A DNA stretch of 64,000 bases from Yamagishiella unicocca (Eukaryota; Chlorophyta; Chlorophyceae; Chlamydomonadales; Volvocaceae), in assembly GCA_003116995.1 (NCBI GenBank), contig BDSL01000002.1, positions 1,138,001 through 1,202,000 of the forward strand. The letters are read 5' to 3'. Numbering within the stretch: position 1 is the stretch's first letter; each line of letters opens with the position of its first letter. The notes under the pieces are model-generated. The model searched no databases. It had not been told where the DNA came from and saw only the letters and a list, made by a program, of their open reading frames with translations. The position numbers were made by a program, and so were the translations under genes. Positions 36,201 through 47,709 of the stretch are shown here, piece by piece.

Positions 36201-37918
36201 AGCAGAAGCAGAAGCCGGCGCAGCACGGGCAAGGGCACCAACAGCAGCAGGTGCAGGCACAGGATTGATGGCAGGAGTAGGAGCAGCAACAGGGCAAGGA
36301 GTACTGGCAGTAGCGGCAGCAGCAGCGGCGGCGGCAGTAATGGAAACCGCAGCTACCGGACGTTCACGTGTGGGGGCAACCGCATCACGGGTTTGTTGCC
36401 TCCAAGCCAGCGCCGCTGGCGCAGCCCGATCCGAAGCCCCAGTCCCAGCCACAGCACCAGTCCCAGCCCCAGCCCCAGCCACAGTCCCAGCCACAGTCCC
36501 AGTCACTCACCGAATTATGGCCAGGTCCGCCGCCGTGGCGGACAGCCCCGTCTCGCCTTCCGCCGCTGGCGCAGTCCCAGCCGCAGCCCCAGCTCGAGCC
36601 GCAGCTTCGGTCGACGCTATGGGTCAAGCCCCAGCCGCAGCCGCAGCCGCAGCCGCGGCCGCAGTCCCGGCTTCGCTCTCGGCTCCGCGCCGCCGTTGTG
36701 GCCTCGCGGAGGCGGCCCCGCCCCCCCTCGCGGAGGCCTGCTCCCTGTCAGACAACGCAGGTGGCGCAGCCCCAGCCCCAGCCTCAGCCCTTTCGGCCGC
36801 CGCCCGCCTCTGGGCGCGCTGCTTTTCCCCCCGCCCTCGCCGCCGTCACCGCGCCTCGGCCAGCGGCGAGGCCGGAGTCCAAGCCGCAGCTACAGCCGGA
36901 CCTACAGCCGCAGCCACAGCCCAAGCCCGTCCAGAAGCCGAAGCACAGGCCACGGCGGTCGCGGTGGCCACGATTGGCGGCCTCCCACAAGCCGCCACAG
37001 CCCAATCAACGGGGCGCGAGGCAGGGAGGCGCCGGCGCCGGCGCCGGGGCCGTCAGCGCAACCGCCGGTGCCGCCGCGGGACGATGCGCGGCTTGAGCCC
37101 TGGGTGGTGTCCGGCGTCCGACGGGCGTTGCTGCAGCAGCTGCATGCGCTGGAGGACAAGGAGGGCCTGGCGCTGTCTACGGTGCAACTGCCCGGGAGGT
37201 TGCGGGTTGCGCTCAAGGTAAGGCAGGTCGCTGCTGCGCCTCCGCGCGCGCTAGAGTGGGGACATCGACTTCGTGTGCAAAACGCTGGATGCAGTTGAGC
37301 GGCGTGCGGTATGCGTTGAGGAGAACACGACTGGTGTGGGTTTTGTCTTGTTTGAGGCGTGCACCTTACTTATGGGGGATGAAGAGGTGCGTCGTGTGCG
37401 AGCAGGGGACGGCGTACGTGAGAGCGAGGCAGCAGGGATGGCGCGCTGTGCTGGCCGGGCATGCTCTTTCATGGCTCATACGGACGTCATCTTGGCTGGC
37501 AAATCGCAGCAGGGTCGTCCGTGCGCGCACAGGGAACCGCATCTCGCGCACTCCACATGCCGTGTCGCAGAAGTGAAGCGTGGCTGATACCCTCCCTGGC
37601 CCCGGCAATGAACCCTAACAACCCACGCCGCCAACCAATGCCAACAAACGGCGCTCACCCATTGCGTGCTCCGGGATACCGGTACCTCAGCGTCCCGCCA
37701 CAACCGACCCGCCGTTGACCTCCCCATCTCGACCCACATCCCACATCCACGCACCCTCCCCCGCCTGCAACAACAATGGGACATTGCCGAATCCCGAACC
37801 TCGACCTCAGGCCGCCCACGTCAAGTTGTCCGCGTTCGTACGGCGATTCGTGTCTGACAGGGTGGACCTGGTTACGGATGCGCATTCGCATGCCGTTCTG
37901 CACCGCCGGTCGGAGTGA
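27254..37918 (+). CDS. Giant RS-rich protein with winged-helix/LOTUS-like segments, unknown family
   Basis: Eight exons with matching phases: 27254-27369, 27456-29772, 30053-30416, 30662-30819, 31491-31613, 31878-34145, 34488-37217, 37811-37918; 2,727 residues. Most of it is Ala/Pro/Gln/Ser low complexity, including a poly-Ala run near residue 50 and a Gln run near 440. Two Arg-Ser regions, residues about 1890-1930 (VSRSRSSPSRSPSRSRGRER) and about 2325-2610, resemble RS domains of splicing-related proteins and imply a nuclear-speckle location. Two ordered segments stand out: about 1720-1815 (YERDLYRLLFYKPLTLFQIR ... LLRRPHLFHQ) and the last 80 residues (VRRALLQQLHALEDKEGLAL ... LSAFVRRFVSDRVDLVTDA). 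Both have the helix-helix-'LSxLPxxLR'-helix-strand pattern of winged-helix/LOTUS (OST-HTH) RNA-binding modules; this is inference. The start could instead be the ATG at about 27404, without exon 1. Splitting into two genes is possible, but the phase match at 34145/34488 argues for one. Confidence 0.55.
31368..31466 (+). repeat. 33-base tandem repeat in an intron of the RS-rich protein gene
   Basis: Three copies of a unit beginning GCCTCGCCCGGTCCTCAGAC, at 31368, 31401 and 31434, just upstream of the acceptor at 31490. Shorter 11-base repeats (CCTCACCCCAG) precede it from 31310. Confidence 0.88.
35490..35574 (+). repeat. 9-base repeat GGTGCTGCT inside the RS-rich protein
   Basis: About eight copies of GGTGCTGCT, the last ones degenerate, coding for Gly-Ala-Ala triplets at about residues 2117-2144. 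It is a coding minisatellite and a likely site of length variation. Confidence 0.85.
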
Positions 37919-38207
37919 GGGCTTGGGGGGTTGGAGTCGGGGAGCAAGGAGTAAGTTGAGGTGAAGTTGAGCCGCGCAAGGGGCAGGTGCCGAGAACGAC
38001 CGAGACATACGGCTGGGGTGGACGAGGGGGATGAGGTAGAAAAGTGGGAAAATTGGGCAGGCAGGTTGTCCTCGTGAGGTTGGGTGTTGCAGGCTGGGGT
38101 TCGCGAGCGACACCGAGCCGCGGGTCGGTTCGGGAGCCGTCGCACAGGCGGTTGGGACTAGCCGGTTTCGCCAAGTCGGGCGTGTTCACGCGATACCGTC
38201 GCGAGCT

Positions 38208-38212
38208 TGTAA
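38208..38212 (+). terminator. TGTAA poly(A) signal of the RS-rich protein gene
   Basis: TGTAA 290 bases after the stop codon at 37916-37918, supporting the placement of the last short exon at 37811-37918. Confidence 0.55.
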
Positions 38213-38548
38213 AGCGTTGAAAGAATCAAAGTAATTTCCGTGCTGAGGTGGCGGGACCGAGAACTCTTCGACGGCCATCCAAGGGCTCGTGACATCACGC
38301 GCTGGGCGGGATGCTGAGGTTGGCACTTGCACGGCACTTCGGTGGCAGAAATCGTCGGGCTTCCTCTTCGGCTCTCCGTTGTAATACTGTTCACAGCTGC
38401 AGATGACAAGAGTCTCTCATCCGTATGCCCTTTATCACATCATTACGTCGCCTTTGTGACCCCTGGGTCATCGCGAAAGCATAAGACAGGAACCGCAACC
38501 CTTTGACCCGCTTGCAGCTTACCAGCCAGCACTTGTCATCAGAAAAGG

Positions 38549-41500
38549 ATGACATCCCTGTTACAGGCGATCTCGCCGGTACGTTTTGGCTCCTGAACAA
38601 GGAAGATTTCTGTAAATAGAGGGTGCAGGACGGAGCCTGACGGAGCAGGGACCGGAACAGCCGCGCGCGCGCTCTTGCAGCGCGCAGTCGACCCTGCCCC
38701 GAAACATTTGCATTGCCGTATTACAGCTGGACGCTGGGCTCCAAGCAGCCTGCCCCTTTCTTGGCTATGTTACGCAAGCCGCCTTGCAACCACATAGGGC
38801 GGACTGTCCTCCCGACCCAGCGCCTGTTCCCTACGTGCTTCTTTCGCGCGCAGGGCGGCTTGATGCGACTCGGCCACGGCCACACCGGAGGCGAGAGGAC
38901 GAGCGTCGAGGGCGTGATGCGCACCGCCAAGATGTATGAGGAGGCTGAGGAATTCTCGCGGCGCATGTTGGAATTTGAGCGCGGTCTGCAGACCTTCCAG
39001 AACGCTACCACAGGTGGGCTGCGATACGGTCAGGGCGCGTTCTCGATTTCAAACGCGCTCTTGCACCTTCCTTGTTCCTCTCTGCGTCTTGTGGATCTCC
39101 CGTGCTATTTCTGAGAACGACTCCTTGACGCTGTGCTGCACACGTTGAAGCGCGGGGAACGAAGGCCGGGTCAAGCAAAATGGGTGCCCGGTAAGACAAA
39201 GCTTGACCCATGTGGGTCAGGGTACCGGGACGCGTATATCTGCCAGAAACAACACTAGTATTGGTCCGGGGACCGAGGAAGGGCATGATTGGGCGTTACA
39301 GCCACCCCGCCGACATACTGAAGTACCCTACTCGCCGCCCTCCATCCCCAATTCCCAGACTTCCTGTACGGCATCCTCCCCATGATGTCCGCCCCGCTGC
39401 CCCGGGTGTGGGACCAGCTGCCGGACGGGGGCCTGGCGGAGCCGCTGCGAGCCAGACGTAAGTGCAGGAAGGGCGGGCGGGAGGAAGGCATCGGAGTTCT
39501 CCCGGACCTGCTGATGCGGCCCACACCCGTGTCACCCTGCGCTGCCCGGCGGCTCCCCAGTCTCTCACGACTACCCGTCCGAGCTGCTGGGTGCTGATGT
39601 GGACGTCAACGGCATACGGGCCGCCGTACTGGAGATGGAGCGGCGGCTGGTGACAGGCATCAACCGCCCGCTCAGCCAGTGGCGCGAGGCGCTAGACACC
39701 GCCAAGCAACGCCTGCCGGAGGTGGGTGCGTATGGTGCGGCGAGCAAAGGGGTGGGCGTGGAGGCGGGGCTGGCCAGCCTGTAACATGGCGGGGGTTGCG
39801 GGCGCATGCCCAGCAGCCCCATCATTTGGCTGCTGGCGGAAAGCGTGCCCTCCCTGCCCCTCTGCTCGTTGCTCTTTATGCTTCGGCCTTCCGCAGGTGG
39901 ATCGGCTCCGCCGGGAGCTAGCTCGCGAGCAAGGCGGCCTAGACCGCACGTTCTCCAAGGCAGAGCAGCGCCATCGCCGCGATGTGGGCCTGGACGAGCC
40001 TCACGGGGTGGCGGGGCTGCTGTTCAGGTGCGTCCGCGTGCGGCTGGGGCACCCAACCCAACACCAGTGCGGGCTGAACAGGCCCCCGCTTCCCATACGG
40101 CGACAGAAGTGTTCGCTTTGAAATGCAGCGCGGATGCAGGCTACCAAACGTTGTTCGCCATGTCCAAACAACTCGTGTGACAAACCCCCCTCCCCCGCCT
40201 CGCCGCCCAGGTGCACGCACCCTCGCACCGCAAGTCCCGCCCGCGGCCAGAGGGCTTCGGGCGGCCAGGTGGCGGCGGCGGACGCCGCGGAGGCGGGAGA
40301 CACCGAGCAAGGCGCCACCGGCGCCGGTGGCGGCGCTCGTCCCTTTCGTGAGGAGTTCCGTATGGAGGAGCGAAACATGAAGACCGTGTACCGGGCCCGG
40401 CGCCGCGAGGGTGGGTGCGTGCTTTGACAGCAGCCCCGCCCTCCTTCCTTTAGTTTGGAGGATGGCACGCGCCACACACCCTCCCAAGGCGACATCGTGC
40501 TGCGGCATTGCGCTGGGTCGCATCAGCGCTCGAGTCGTCTCCTAATGAAGTCATTTCCCGCGGCGCTACGTCACTCGCCTTAACTCACTCCTCGCCTCGC
40601 TCCTCGAACTCCTCGTTCGAGGCGTTCGAGGAGTTCGAAAACAAAACGCTATGCACCGCTTTGAATCTGACACCCCTATGCAACCGCTCCCTCATCCTCA
40701 ACCCCGCCCGCAACCCCTGCCCCCGAGGAGCAGCCATCCTCAAGTCCTTCACCGAGCAGGAGGGCCTGCTGAACGAGCAGCTGAGCGGGCTGTGCAGGGA
40801 CGCCTCGTGGCTCAAGTCCTACATGGTGGCCTCGCTGGTGGCGTCCAAGGAGGGGCTGCAGGTGGGCCCGGAGGGCATGTGGGGGACGGCGGAGTTCCTG
40901 GGTGGCATCTCGACCCACATCGAGGTTTTACTTCTCTATATGCGTTGACCCACGGGCTTCGTCTCGACCCAAATCTTCACTTCCCTGCCCTCGCCTCCTT
41001 TACTGCCCCCCAGGCCGCCACGTACTTCCTGGGCTCCACCAAGCAGCCAGTGCCCGGGCACGCGGAGTATGTGCCGGCGGCCTCGAGGGGCATTGTGACA
41101 GGCAACGAGGCCCTCATCCGTTCCGTACCCAAGGTACGACGTACGACATCGCGGCGCAGCACACGTCCTCCTCGCAGGCGGGCTGGACAGTGGCGGCCAT
41201 GGCTGAGCCAGTAATCACAGCCTCGAGTCCTGCGTCCATTCCTGCCCGCGAACACACGCCGGCTTCCCTTGCTTGCTTTGTCTCTTTTCGTGTCTGACAA
41301 TGTGCCCGATGGTTCTCTACCTTTTCCGGTCTGGAGCCCACTGAAACGAGTATTACTACAACGCCGATCGGTCGCGCAATTGACTCTTCACCGGGCGACG
41401 TGTCGATTACCAGTATAAGCCTTAAGCCTCCGGCCCCCGAGTGGATGCCATTCATACCTTTCCATGCCCTTGCCCCTTCCCCTTCCCCTTTCCCTCCCGC

Positions 41501-41898
41501 TCCGCCCGCAGTTCCTCATCGACCACACCAGCCGCATGCAGGCCCTGGACCGCATGCGAGGCCGCATGGGCCGCGAGGGGCTGCACGCCCACCGCGCCAT
41601 CGCATCGCCCATGGAGCTGCACGCGCGGGGCGACATGCGGGGCCGCGAGCTCGTGGAGCCGGCGAGGCGGGGAGCAGCCGGCCAGCCGCTGGGGGCGGCG
41701 GCAGAGTGGTCCATGGGTCACCCGGGAGGCGGTGAGGCGGCTGCAGCGGCGCCGGCCGGCGCCGGTGACGTTCTGGGAGCGGGTGCGGTGGGGAGCGGTG
41801 GTGAAGCCGCGGTGGCGCCCGTCACGCCGGAGAAGCTGATGGTGGTTGAGGGCACGGTGTTGCCGACAACCACTGGCCTGCTGAGCCCCACCGTGTGA
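38549..41898 (+). CDS. Probable BAR-domain (membrane-curvature) protein
   Basis: Nine exons: 38549-38578, 38854-39013, 39359-39457, 39561-39721, 39897-40027, 40211-40410, 40728-40924, 41014-41133, 41512-41898; 494 residues, all phases consistent. The region from residue about 15 to 320 is a set of long amphipathic helices: MYEEAEEFSRRMLEFERGLQ; then GIRAAVLEMERRLVTGINRP with PLSQWREALDTAKQRLPEVD; then EERNMKTVYRARRREGAAIL and EGLLNEQLSGLCRDASWLKS. Spacing and the 'RRLV..INRPLSQW...L..AKQRLPEVDRLRREL' block resemble the helices of BAR domains, dimeric modules that bind and bend membranes. An Ala/Gly-rich loop of about 50 residues sits between helices 2 and 3. The last 130 residues are disordered (Gly/Ala/Pro). 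No SH3 or PX domain was seen. The 10-residue first exon is the weakest junction; the donor after 40924 (GTTTTA) is also non-consensus. Confidence 0.55.
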
Positions 41899-42338
41899 GT
41901 GGGTGGGAGAAGGGCGGGTTCGGCAGAGGGCCGGGCATTTCCTTTGCCTGAGGCAGACGGCCGATCGACACGTAGCAGAACAGCGGGGCGAGGAGGAGGC
42001 CTTTCCTTGCGCACAAGGCTACGGGTTGGAAGCCTAGGAAGCGTGGGCTCTTTGCCGCGAAGGTGGGCCCTGATCGCCAAATATGTTTGATTACGCCGTC
42101 GGTTGAGACTTCGTTGAACACTGTTATATCTGCTTGTTCCAGTGATGAGTGTCTGTTTGAACGTTGACCACGGCCTGGCTCGTCGTGGCTCCGAAGTTTG
42201 TACCCCACTGTTGGGGCCCTTTGCCGCGAAGGTCTCTCGGTAGAGGTGTCGTCAAGGCTGCATTGCGTTGGAGTTCCTCAGTGGGCCTATCCTTTGGTGC
42301 CCACCCCATGTCCTAGCTGGTACTGAAGGGAAGGCGGT

Positions 42339-42343
42339 TGTAA
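42339..42343 (+). terminator. TGTAA poly(A) signal of the BAR-like gene
   Basis: TGTAA 441 bases after the stop at 41898; the remaining 620 bases to the next ATG (42963) should hold that gene's promoter. No further feature was recognised in 41899-42962. Confidence 0.5.
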
Positions 42344-42962
42344 TACCTAGACTTCTACACTCCGTGAGACCCACGGGCCCGCTGCGTGATGTGTTGTGCG
42401 GATGTCGCCCTGGATTATTGCTGCAGAGATTACACAAGTGACTTTGGAGATTGTGACCGTTCCATCACTTTCAATGTGGTGCAGCACAGGCGCGCGTTGA
42501 AGTCAGAGCCTTAACGATGCGACGACTGGGCCTCAACCAGTTACCTGTGTTGCCATGAGCATTGAGTCTTTTATGGTAATTCAACCAAACCCTTCCATGC
42601 TACGTTGCCGCCAGTTTCCGTACGCCTAGAGAAGGAGCCACATGGTTCCGAGCGTGCAACATGTCTTTCTCTGTACAATAAAAGATCATATGCATAGCCA
42701 TTTGATATACATACGTTTCTGTCCACGGGGCAGCCGCACCACGTGCGACCCATACACCCATTAGTGGGACGGGGACGGTACGACGACGGGGGCGGGCTTT
42801 TTTGGCCGTGCGATCTTCAGACCTTGAAAGTTACACTGTTTCCTTCAAATTAGTTTAATCCAGGAGCACTTGAGTAGCTGCTGGACTTGTTAGATTTGCT
42901 TGCAAAAGCGCGACACCTGTCGCACGGTCGCCCGGTTGTCAAGCTGCTGCGTTGCACCCATT

Positions 42963-45900
42963 ATGCTTCCTATCAGACAAACATCGCTTGTTTCGGGTTG
43001 CTCGGCACGTGCCGAAGCGCCTCACGGAGGCCGAGGAATCGCGCAGCAACCTCAGGTGCGCTTGCGCATAAATATATCGCTAAACTTCGTTCCATTCCGG
43101 GCTTTACATCCATATTGACGTGTTGATCCTGGTCACACGCCAGGGGCGGCGGCGACTCTTCGTCGCGTTGTCGGGTCGTGGCACGCCAAGCAGCGGAGAC
43201 GATCCGTTAAAAAACCTGGACTTGAAAAACCTCAACGACCTGCCTTTGGCCAAGCTATCAGAGACAGCGAACGCGGTTTGGGAGCGACTTCGGTGAGTCG
43301 TCGAGCTGGCCGGGAGGCCTTCGGTCGTTCTCCCGCTAGGATGCGCATTGCAGCGCTCCTGTGACACATGTTCCGACTTTAAAATGCGCCTACCTGCAGG
43401 GCCAGCGGTATCAATGTCAAGTTGACGCCGTCTTCGCTAAACTCGCAGCTGCTACCGCCGAGCCTGATGCCAGGTAGAGGACCCGCTGCCCCGTCAACCA
43501 ACGGCAACGCGCGGAAGGCGGAGGATGCGGCTGAACTTTCGTTGGCCAACGGCGGCAGCAGCAGCGGCAAGGAGCAGCGGCTGATGGCTGCGCTGGCGCA
43601 GGCGGAGGAAGAGAAGTGAGTCGCGGGGAAAGCCGTGTGCGTTTTTCACCTTCCGCCGCTGCCACGTCCACTCACTACCATCACCCGGCTAAACCCTGAT
43701 TTGCCCTTACACCGCAATTCCTACGCCACCATCCCTCGACCTCCGTCCAAACCCCACCGTCACCGACCCACATCGCACATCCTCCGTCACCGACCCACAT
43801 CGCACATCCTCCGTCACCGACCCACATCGCACATCCTCCGTCACCGACCCACATCACACATCCTCCGTCACCGACCCACATCACACATCCTCCGTCACCG
43901 ACCCACATCCCGTCCCCCGCCCAAAATCTAACCCGCCACCCAACTCCCTTCACCCTTGTCCGCCCAGGCGCCAGCTGGCCGAGCGCTCTGAGCTCCTCCG
44001 CGCCAACCTATCCATGCTGGAGGCCAAGAACTCCAAGATGGCACGCGAGGTAGAGAGCGCCGAAGCGGGGCGCGGCAACGCGCTGCGGCTGCGCGACATG
44101 CTGCTGGAGGAGCGGGACAGCCTGGCGGTGCAGCTCAAGGACGCGCAGGAGGAGATCAAGGTGGGGGTGCGTGGGGAAGGGAGGGCGCGATGGGGGCGGG
44201 GCAGGAGAGGGCAGGGCAGAGCGGTGACGCGCGAGGGAGGACCGGAAGGGTGTTGCGGCGATGGTTTGGGGGCGTGTCGCTTGCCAGGCAGGTGGGCTTC
44301 CGAGAGGCTTGGGGCTCAACCCCCGGCGGGTAGTGGTCACGCAGCGCAGCGCCGACGCACTCATCCGCACCTCCAATGCCTCACGAACCCGCACTCGCAC
44401 CCACACCCGAACCCACACCCGAACCCGCAGCGTGCTTCCGAGGGCATGGAGGTCCGTGAGGGCGCTCTAGAGGCGCTCCGTCTGTCTCAGCAGCAGCTGC
44501 AGGACGAGCTGCGCGATGCGGTGACGCGGCTGCAGGCGGTGGACAAGAGCACGGGTGAGGGGCCTGGAGGGCAGGATGAGGGGATGCGGAGCAGGGAGAA
44601 GTTGGAGGGTTGGCGCAAGTGACGAGGGCCAGTGATGGGTGGAATGGGTGGTTAGGGAGGGGTGGTGGCGGTGAGGAGCGCAGGCGACAAGCCGGGCCTG
44701 GTGCGCAACGGACACTTGGGTTTTTCCATGCGCGCCACAGCGCTGGTGCAAGGCACCGAACCCCGTTGTTCATACTCCCCGAACCCTGTTGTTCATACTC
44801 CCCCTATGGTTCCAAACCTGTTGTTCATACTCTCCCTGTGGTTCCTCCATACCTCACTTCTTATTCACCCCAACAGAGGACCTCCGATCCCAACTCAGCT
44901 CGCTGGAGGCGTCCCGTGCTGTGGCTTCGGGGGAGCGGGACGACCTGGCGGGATACCTGCGGGAGCTGGTGGGCAAGGTGGACGAGCTGAGCGGCCTGTT
45001 TGACGGGGAGCTGCAGGTGGGAAGCGGGGGCAGGGTGGTGGGAGGCGGGGGCAGGGAGGTGTGCTGACATTGAGGGACAGGACGCGAGGTGGATGGGGAA
45101 AGACGCCCTTAATGCGTTTGGCGTCGGAAGTCTAGGGTTTTGCGGGTTGCAACTGGAAGGTGGATAAGCCTGATACTGACGAAGGTTCGAATTTGCTTGT
45201 TGCTTCGGGGTCTCGACAATTTGGCGCGGCTGGGGCGGAGGTCTGGCGGAGGCCCGCGTGGGGGCAACTGCAAGCGTATTAATTACCCAACCCATGGGTC
45301 CGCAGGCGACCCACGTAGCCACGTCTATATCCGCGGGCGCGGACGCCCCACCTTCGACATCGTCGCGCGCCACATCCGCCACGGATGCGGCCGCCACGCC
45401 CGTCTCCAACGCAGCGGCACAATTGCAGCAACTACGGTCCACCACGGAGGGCGCCTTCGCGGCGCTGCGGTCCGCGCGGGACGAGCTGGGGCTGCTGCGC
45501 TCCGAAAACCAGCAGCTGGCCCAGCGGGCGGAGGTGCGCGGAGGGCAGGGCAGGGTGGGAGGCCGCGGCCTTAGTAAAGCGGAGCGGAGGGGAGGGGGAG
45601 GGCGGGGGAGTTAATCATGAAGGGGGAGCCCAGCATGTGAGTGCCGTAAATTGGGTTCGCCGGGAACCTGCAAGCCGACGCGCGTGGAGCGGCGCAACGT
45701 TGGACCTGGGAGCGTGGGGCCAGGGCATGGGTTGGGCTGGTATAGGTGCGCACCGATGCGGCGAGGGTCCCGCGCAGCACTCTCAAACGCTGGGGCTGCG
45801 GAGGGACGAGCGTACTTGCGATGGTGGTCGGGCTGGGACGGGGGCGCTGACACGTGCCTCGGTAATGCCAGCTGCAGGGAATGCTGCTGTCACGGGTACT

Positions 45901-47510
45901 GGGCGACGACAGCGCGTCCGTGGGTGCGTGCACTTGTGAGGGTCGGGATCACCCTGCGGCCTTGACACCGGTGGTAAGCAATCTCCCTGCGGTGCCCACA
46001 CATCTGCTCTCTGCCCCCACAGGCCCTCACCAGCAGCAACATGGAGCTGGCTGCGACCGCGGAGGCGCTGCGGCAGCAGGTGGCGGAGGCGCGGACGGAG
46101 GTGGACGAGCAGCGGCGGGAGGTGGCGGCTCTGCAGAGCCGCGAGGCGGCTCTGCAGAGCCGCGAGACGGCGCTGCAGGCGGCACTGGCGGCGTCGGCGT
46201 CGGCCGTGGCGGAGCGGGACGCATTGGCCACAGCGGTTGCGGAGCTGACCGTGGTTAAGGACGCGGCGGCGGCTTCAGGTGTGGGTCTGGTGGAGCTGGC
46301 GCAGATGGCAACGAAAGTGAGTGGGGTCGTGGGGGGAAGGGTGGTGATGCGGGTTATGACTCTGTTTTGCGGCGGGGCAACCGCCTGGGGGAGACCTGTG
46401 TGCCGCGGGCAGCGCAGCGTGGCCGGGTCGCCGCTGCCGCGGGCCACCCAGAGGGCTCTTCGTGTGCCTTGGGATGAAGCGGTACATGGGGCTGGCCGGT
46501 GTGGGGCATGCTACGCCCCTTACGAAACCTGCTGTGATCAAGGCCTGGCATGGATGGTCAGGGACATGACACAATGCCAAGCGTCGCTGGTGGGGTTCCT
46601 TAGCGGCGCCTTAGTATGAATTTCTAACCGCCCACCCTAACCCCCTCCTCTCTGCACCCCGCCCACCGATTCACCTCCCCGCCAGCTCATCGCCTTCAAA
46701 GAGCAGCTCGCCGTCTCGCGCGCCTCCGAAACCGACCTCAAGCGCCGCCTCGCCACCGCCGAGGTGGCCCTCCTGGACGCCCACCGCGGCGCCGCCGAGA
46801 CCGAGGCACGGCTGACTTCGGAGCTTGAGGCCACCCGCCACGACGCCGCCGAGCTGCGCGCCGCCCTGCACGCTCGCACGCTGGCCTCACAGACGGCTCG
46901 TCGCAGCGGCGTGCCGATGGTGGTGGAGGAGGGCCAGTTCCGCAACACCAACCGCTTCTGGGTGCCCGCGGACATTATGTTCGACTTCGTCAAGGCGGTG
47001 GCGGCGAGGGAGGTGGCGCTGGTGGACGCCAAGGGCTTTCTGGGAATCGCGGTGGGTCAAGAGAAGGGCGGGCCACGCGAGGGGAGATCCCGTTGCGGTG
47101 GTAGGGCAAGGGGGCCAACGAAGTTCGGTATGCTGGGCCACCGGGGCCTTTGCGGTCCGTGCCACTTCCTCCGGATCTCCACACGTCCCTGGCCCGCCCT
47201 ATATGCTCCTGCCCTTTGACGCGCCCTGCTCGACCATGCGCCTTCCCCTGGTTGGGCCCAACCTACTTGTTTTCCCGCCCGACGCCGCTGTCCGACCCCC
47301 CAGGTTCGCTCCGAGGAGCTTAACGTCATGTCGGTGTCCACACACTGGGAGTCAATCCCCGCGTTCGAGGCGTGGTCGCGGAGCAACGAGGCGCGGCGCC
47401 ACCACTACCCCTCGGGGGTCTACCAGTACGTGCCCCGCCGCGGCGAGGGCTTCCCCGAGGACTACATGCCGTTCAAGGACATGACGGAGGCAGTTAATGC
47501 GAAGTACTGA
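42963..47510 (+). CDS. Long coiled-coil protein with C-terminal ABM-like monooxygenase domain
   Basis: Ten exons: 42963-43055, 43144-43292, 43400-43615, 43968-44160, 44431-44554, 44877-45016, 45306-45533, 46023-46316, 46686-47051, 47304-47510; 669 residues. The N-terminus (MLPIRQTSLVSGCSAR) looks like an organelle transit peptide, followed by a short linker. Residues about 130-550 are almost continuous heptad-type coiled coil (LAERSELLRANLSMLEAKNS, LRDMLLEERDSLAVQLKDAQ, ALRQQVAEARTEVDEQRREV). Residues about 553-665 match the antibiotic biosynthesis monooxygenase (ABM) ferredoxin-like fold: TNRFWVPADIMFDFVKAVAA, GFLGIAV, then THWESIPAFEAWSRSNEARR and YQYVPRRGEGFPEDYMPFKD. ABM domains include cofactor-free monooxygenases and haem-degrading enzymes that work as dimers; fusion to such a coiled coil is unusual. 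Substrate and activity cannot be inferred. The segment across exon 7 is Ala/Thr/Ser-rich and breaks the coil. Confidence 0.75.
43758..43910 (+). repeat. 27-base tandem repeat in an intron of the coiled-coil/ABM gene
   Basis: Five full copies and one partial copy of a 27-base unit beginning CGTCACCGACCCACATC, starting at 43758, 43785, 43812, 43839, 43866 and 43893. Copies differ only by a G/A change (CATCGCACAT or CATCACACAT). The repeat fills most of the intron at 43616-43967. Confidence 0.9.
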
Positions 47511-47680
47511 ACAGGGGCTGGGCAGCAGGTCGTGCCGCCGGCGACGGGGGCTGCTCTACGGCTGGGTCGAGGCGCAGTGCGGGAGGGCGGGAGGTTGCAT
47601 TCGTCTTTGTACTATTCGGTGTGTCCGTAGAAGGTGTACAGGTGCATGTTTACGGCGGCAAGTCGGGCGCGGAGGCATAT

Positions 47681-47709
47681 GAGAGAGAGAAAGAGAGAGA
47701 GAGAGAGAG
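47681..47709 (+). repeat. GA dinucleotide microsatellite
   Basis: About 14 GA units with one AA interruption, in the presumed 3' UTR of the coiled-coil/ABM gene, about 170 bases after its stop. Confidence 0.9.

Noticed and set aside
35980..37221. Long Ala-rich open frames overlapping the RS region on both strands
   Set aside because: They are frame shadows of the RS-coding exon: Ser/Arg/Pro codons (AGC, CGC, CCC) read as Ala/Gln/Pro in other frames. The frame with clear RS repeats has proper splice sites.
43758..43910. CRISPR-like array
   Set aside because: Units are contiguous without unique spacers, in a eukaryotic intron.
43635..43931. Repeat peptide frame with HRPTSHILR units
   Set aside because: Intronic 27-base minisatellite; bracketed by exons 3 and 4 of the coiled-coil/ABM gene, which join in phase without it.
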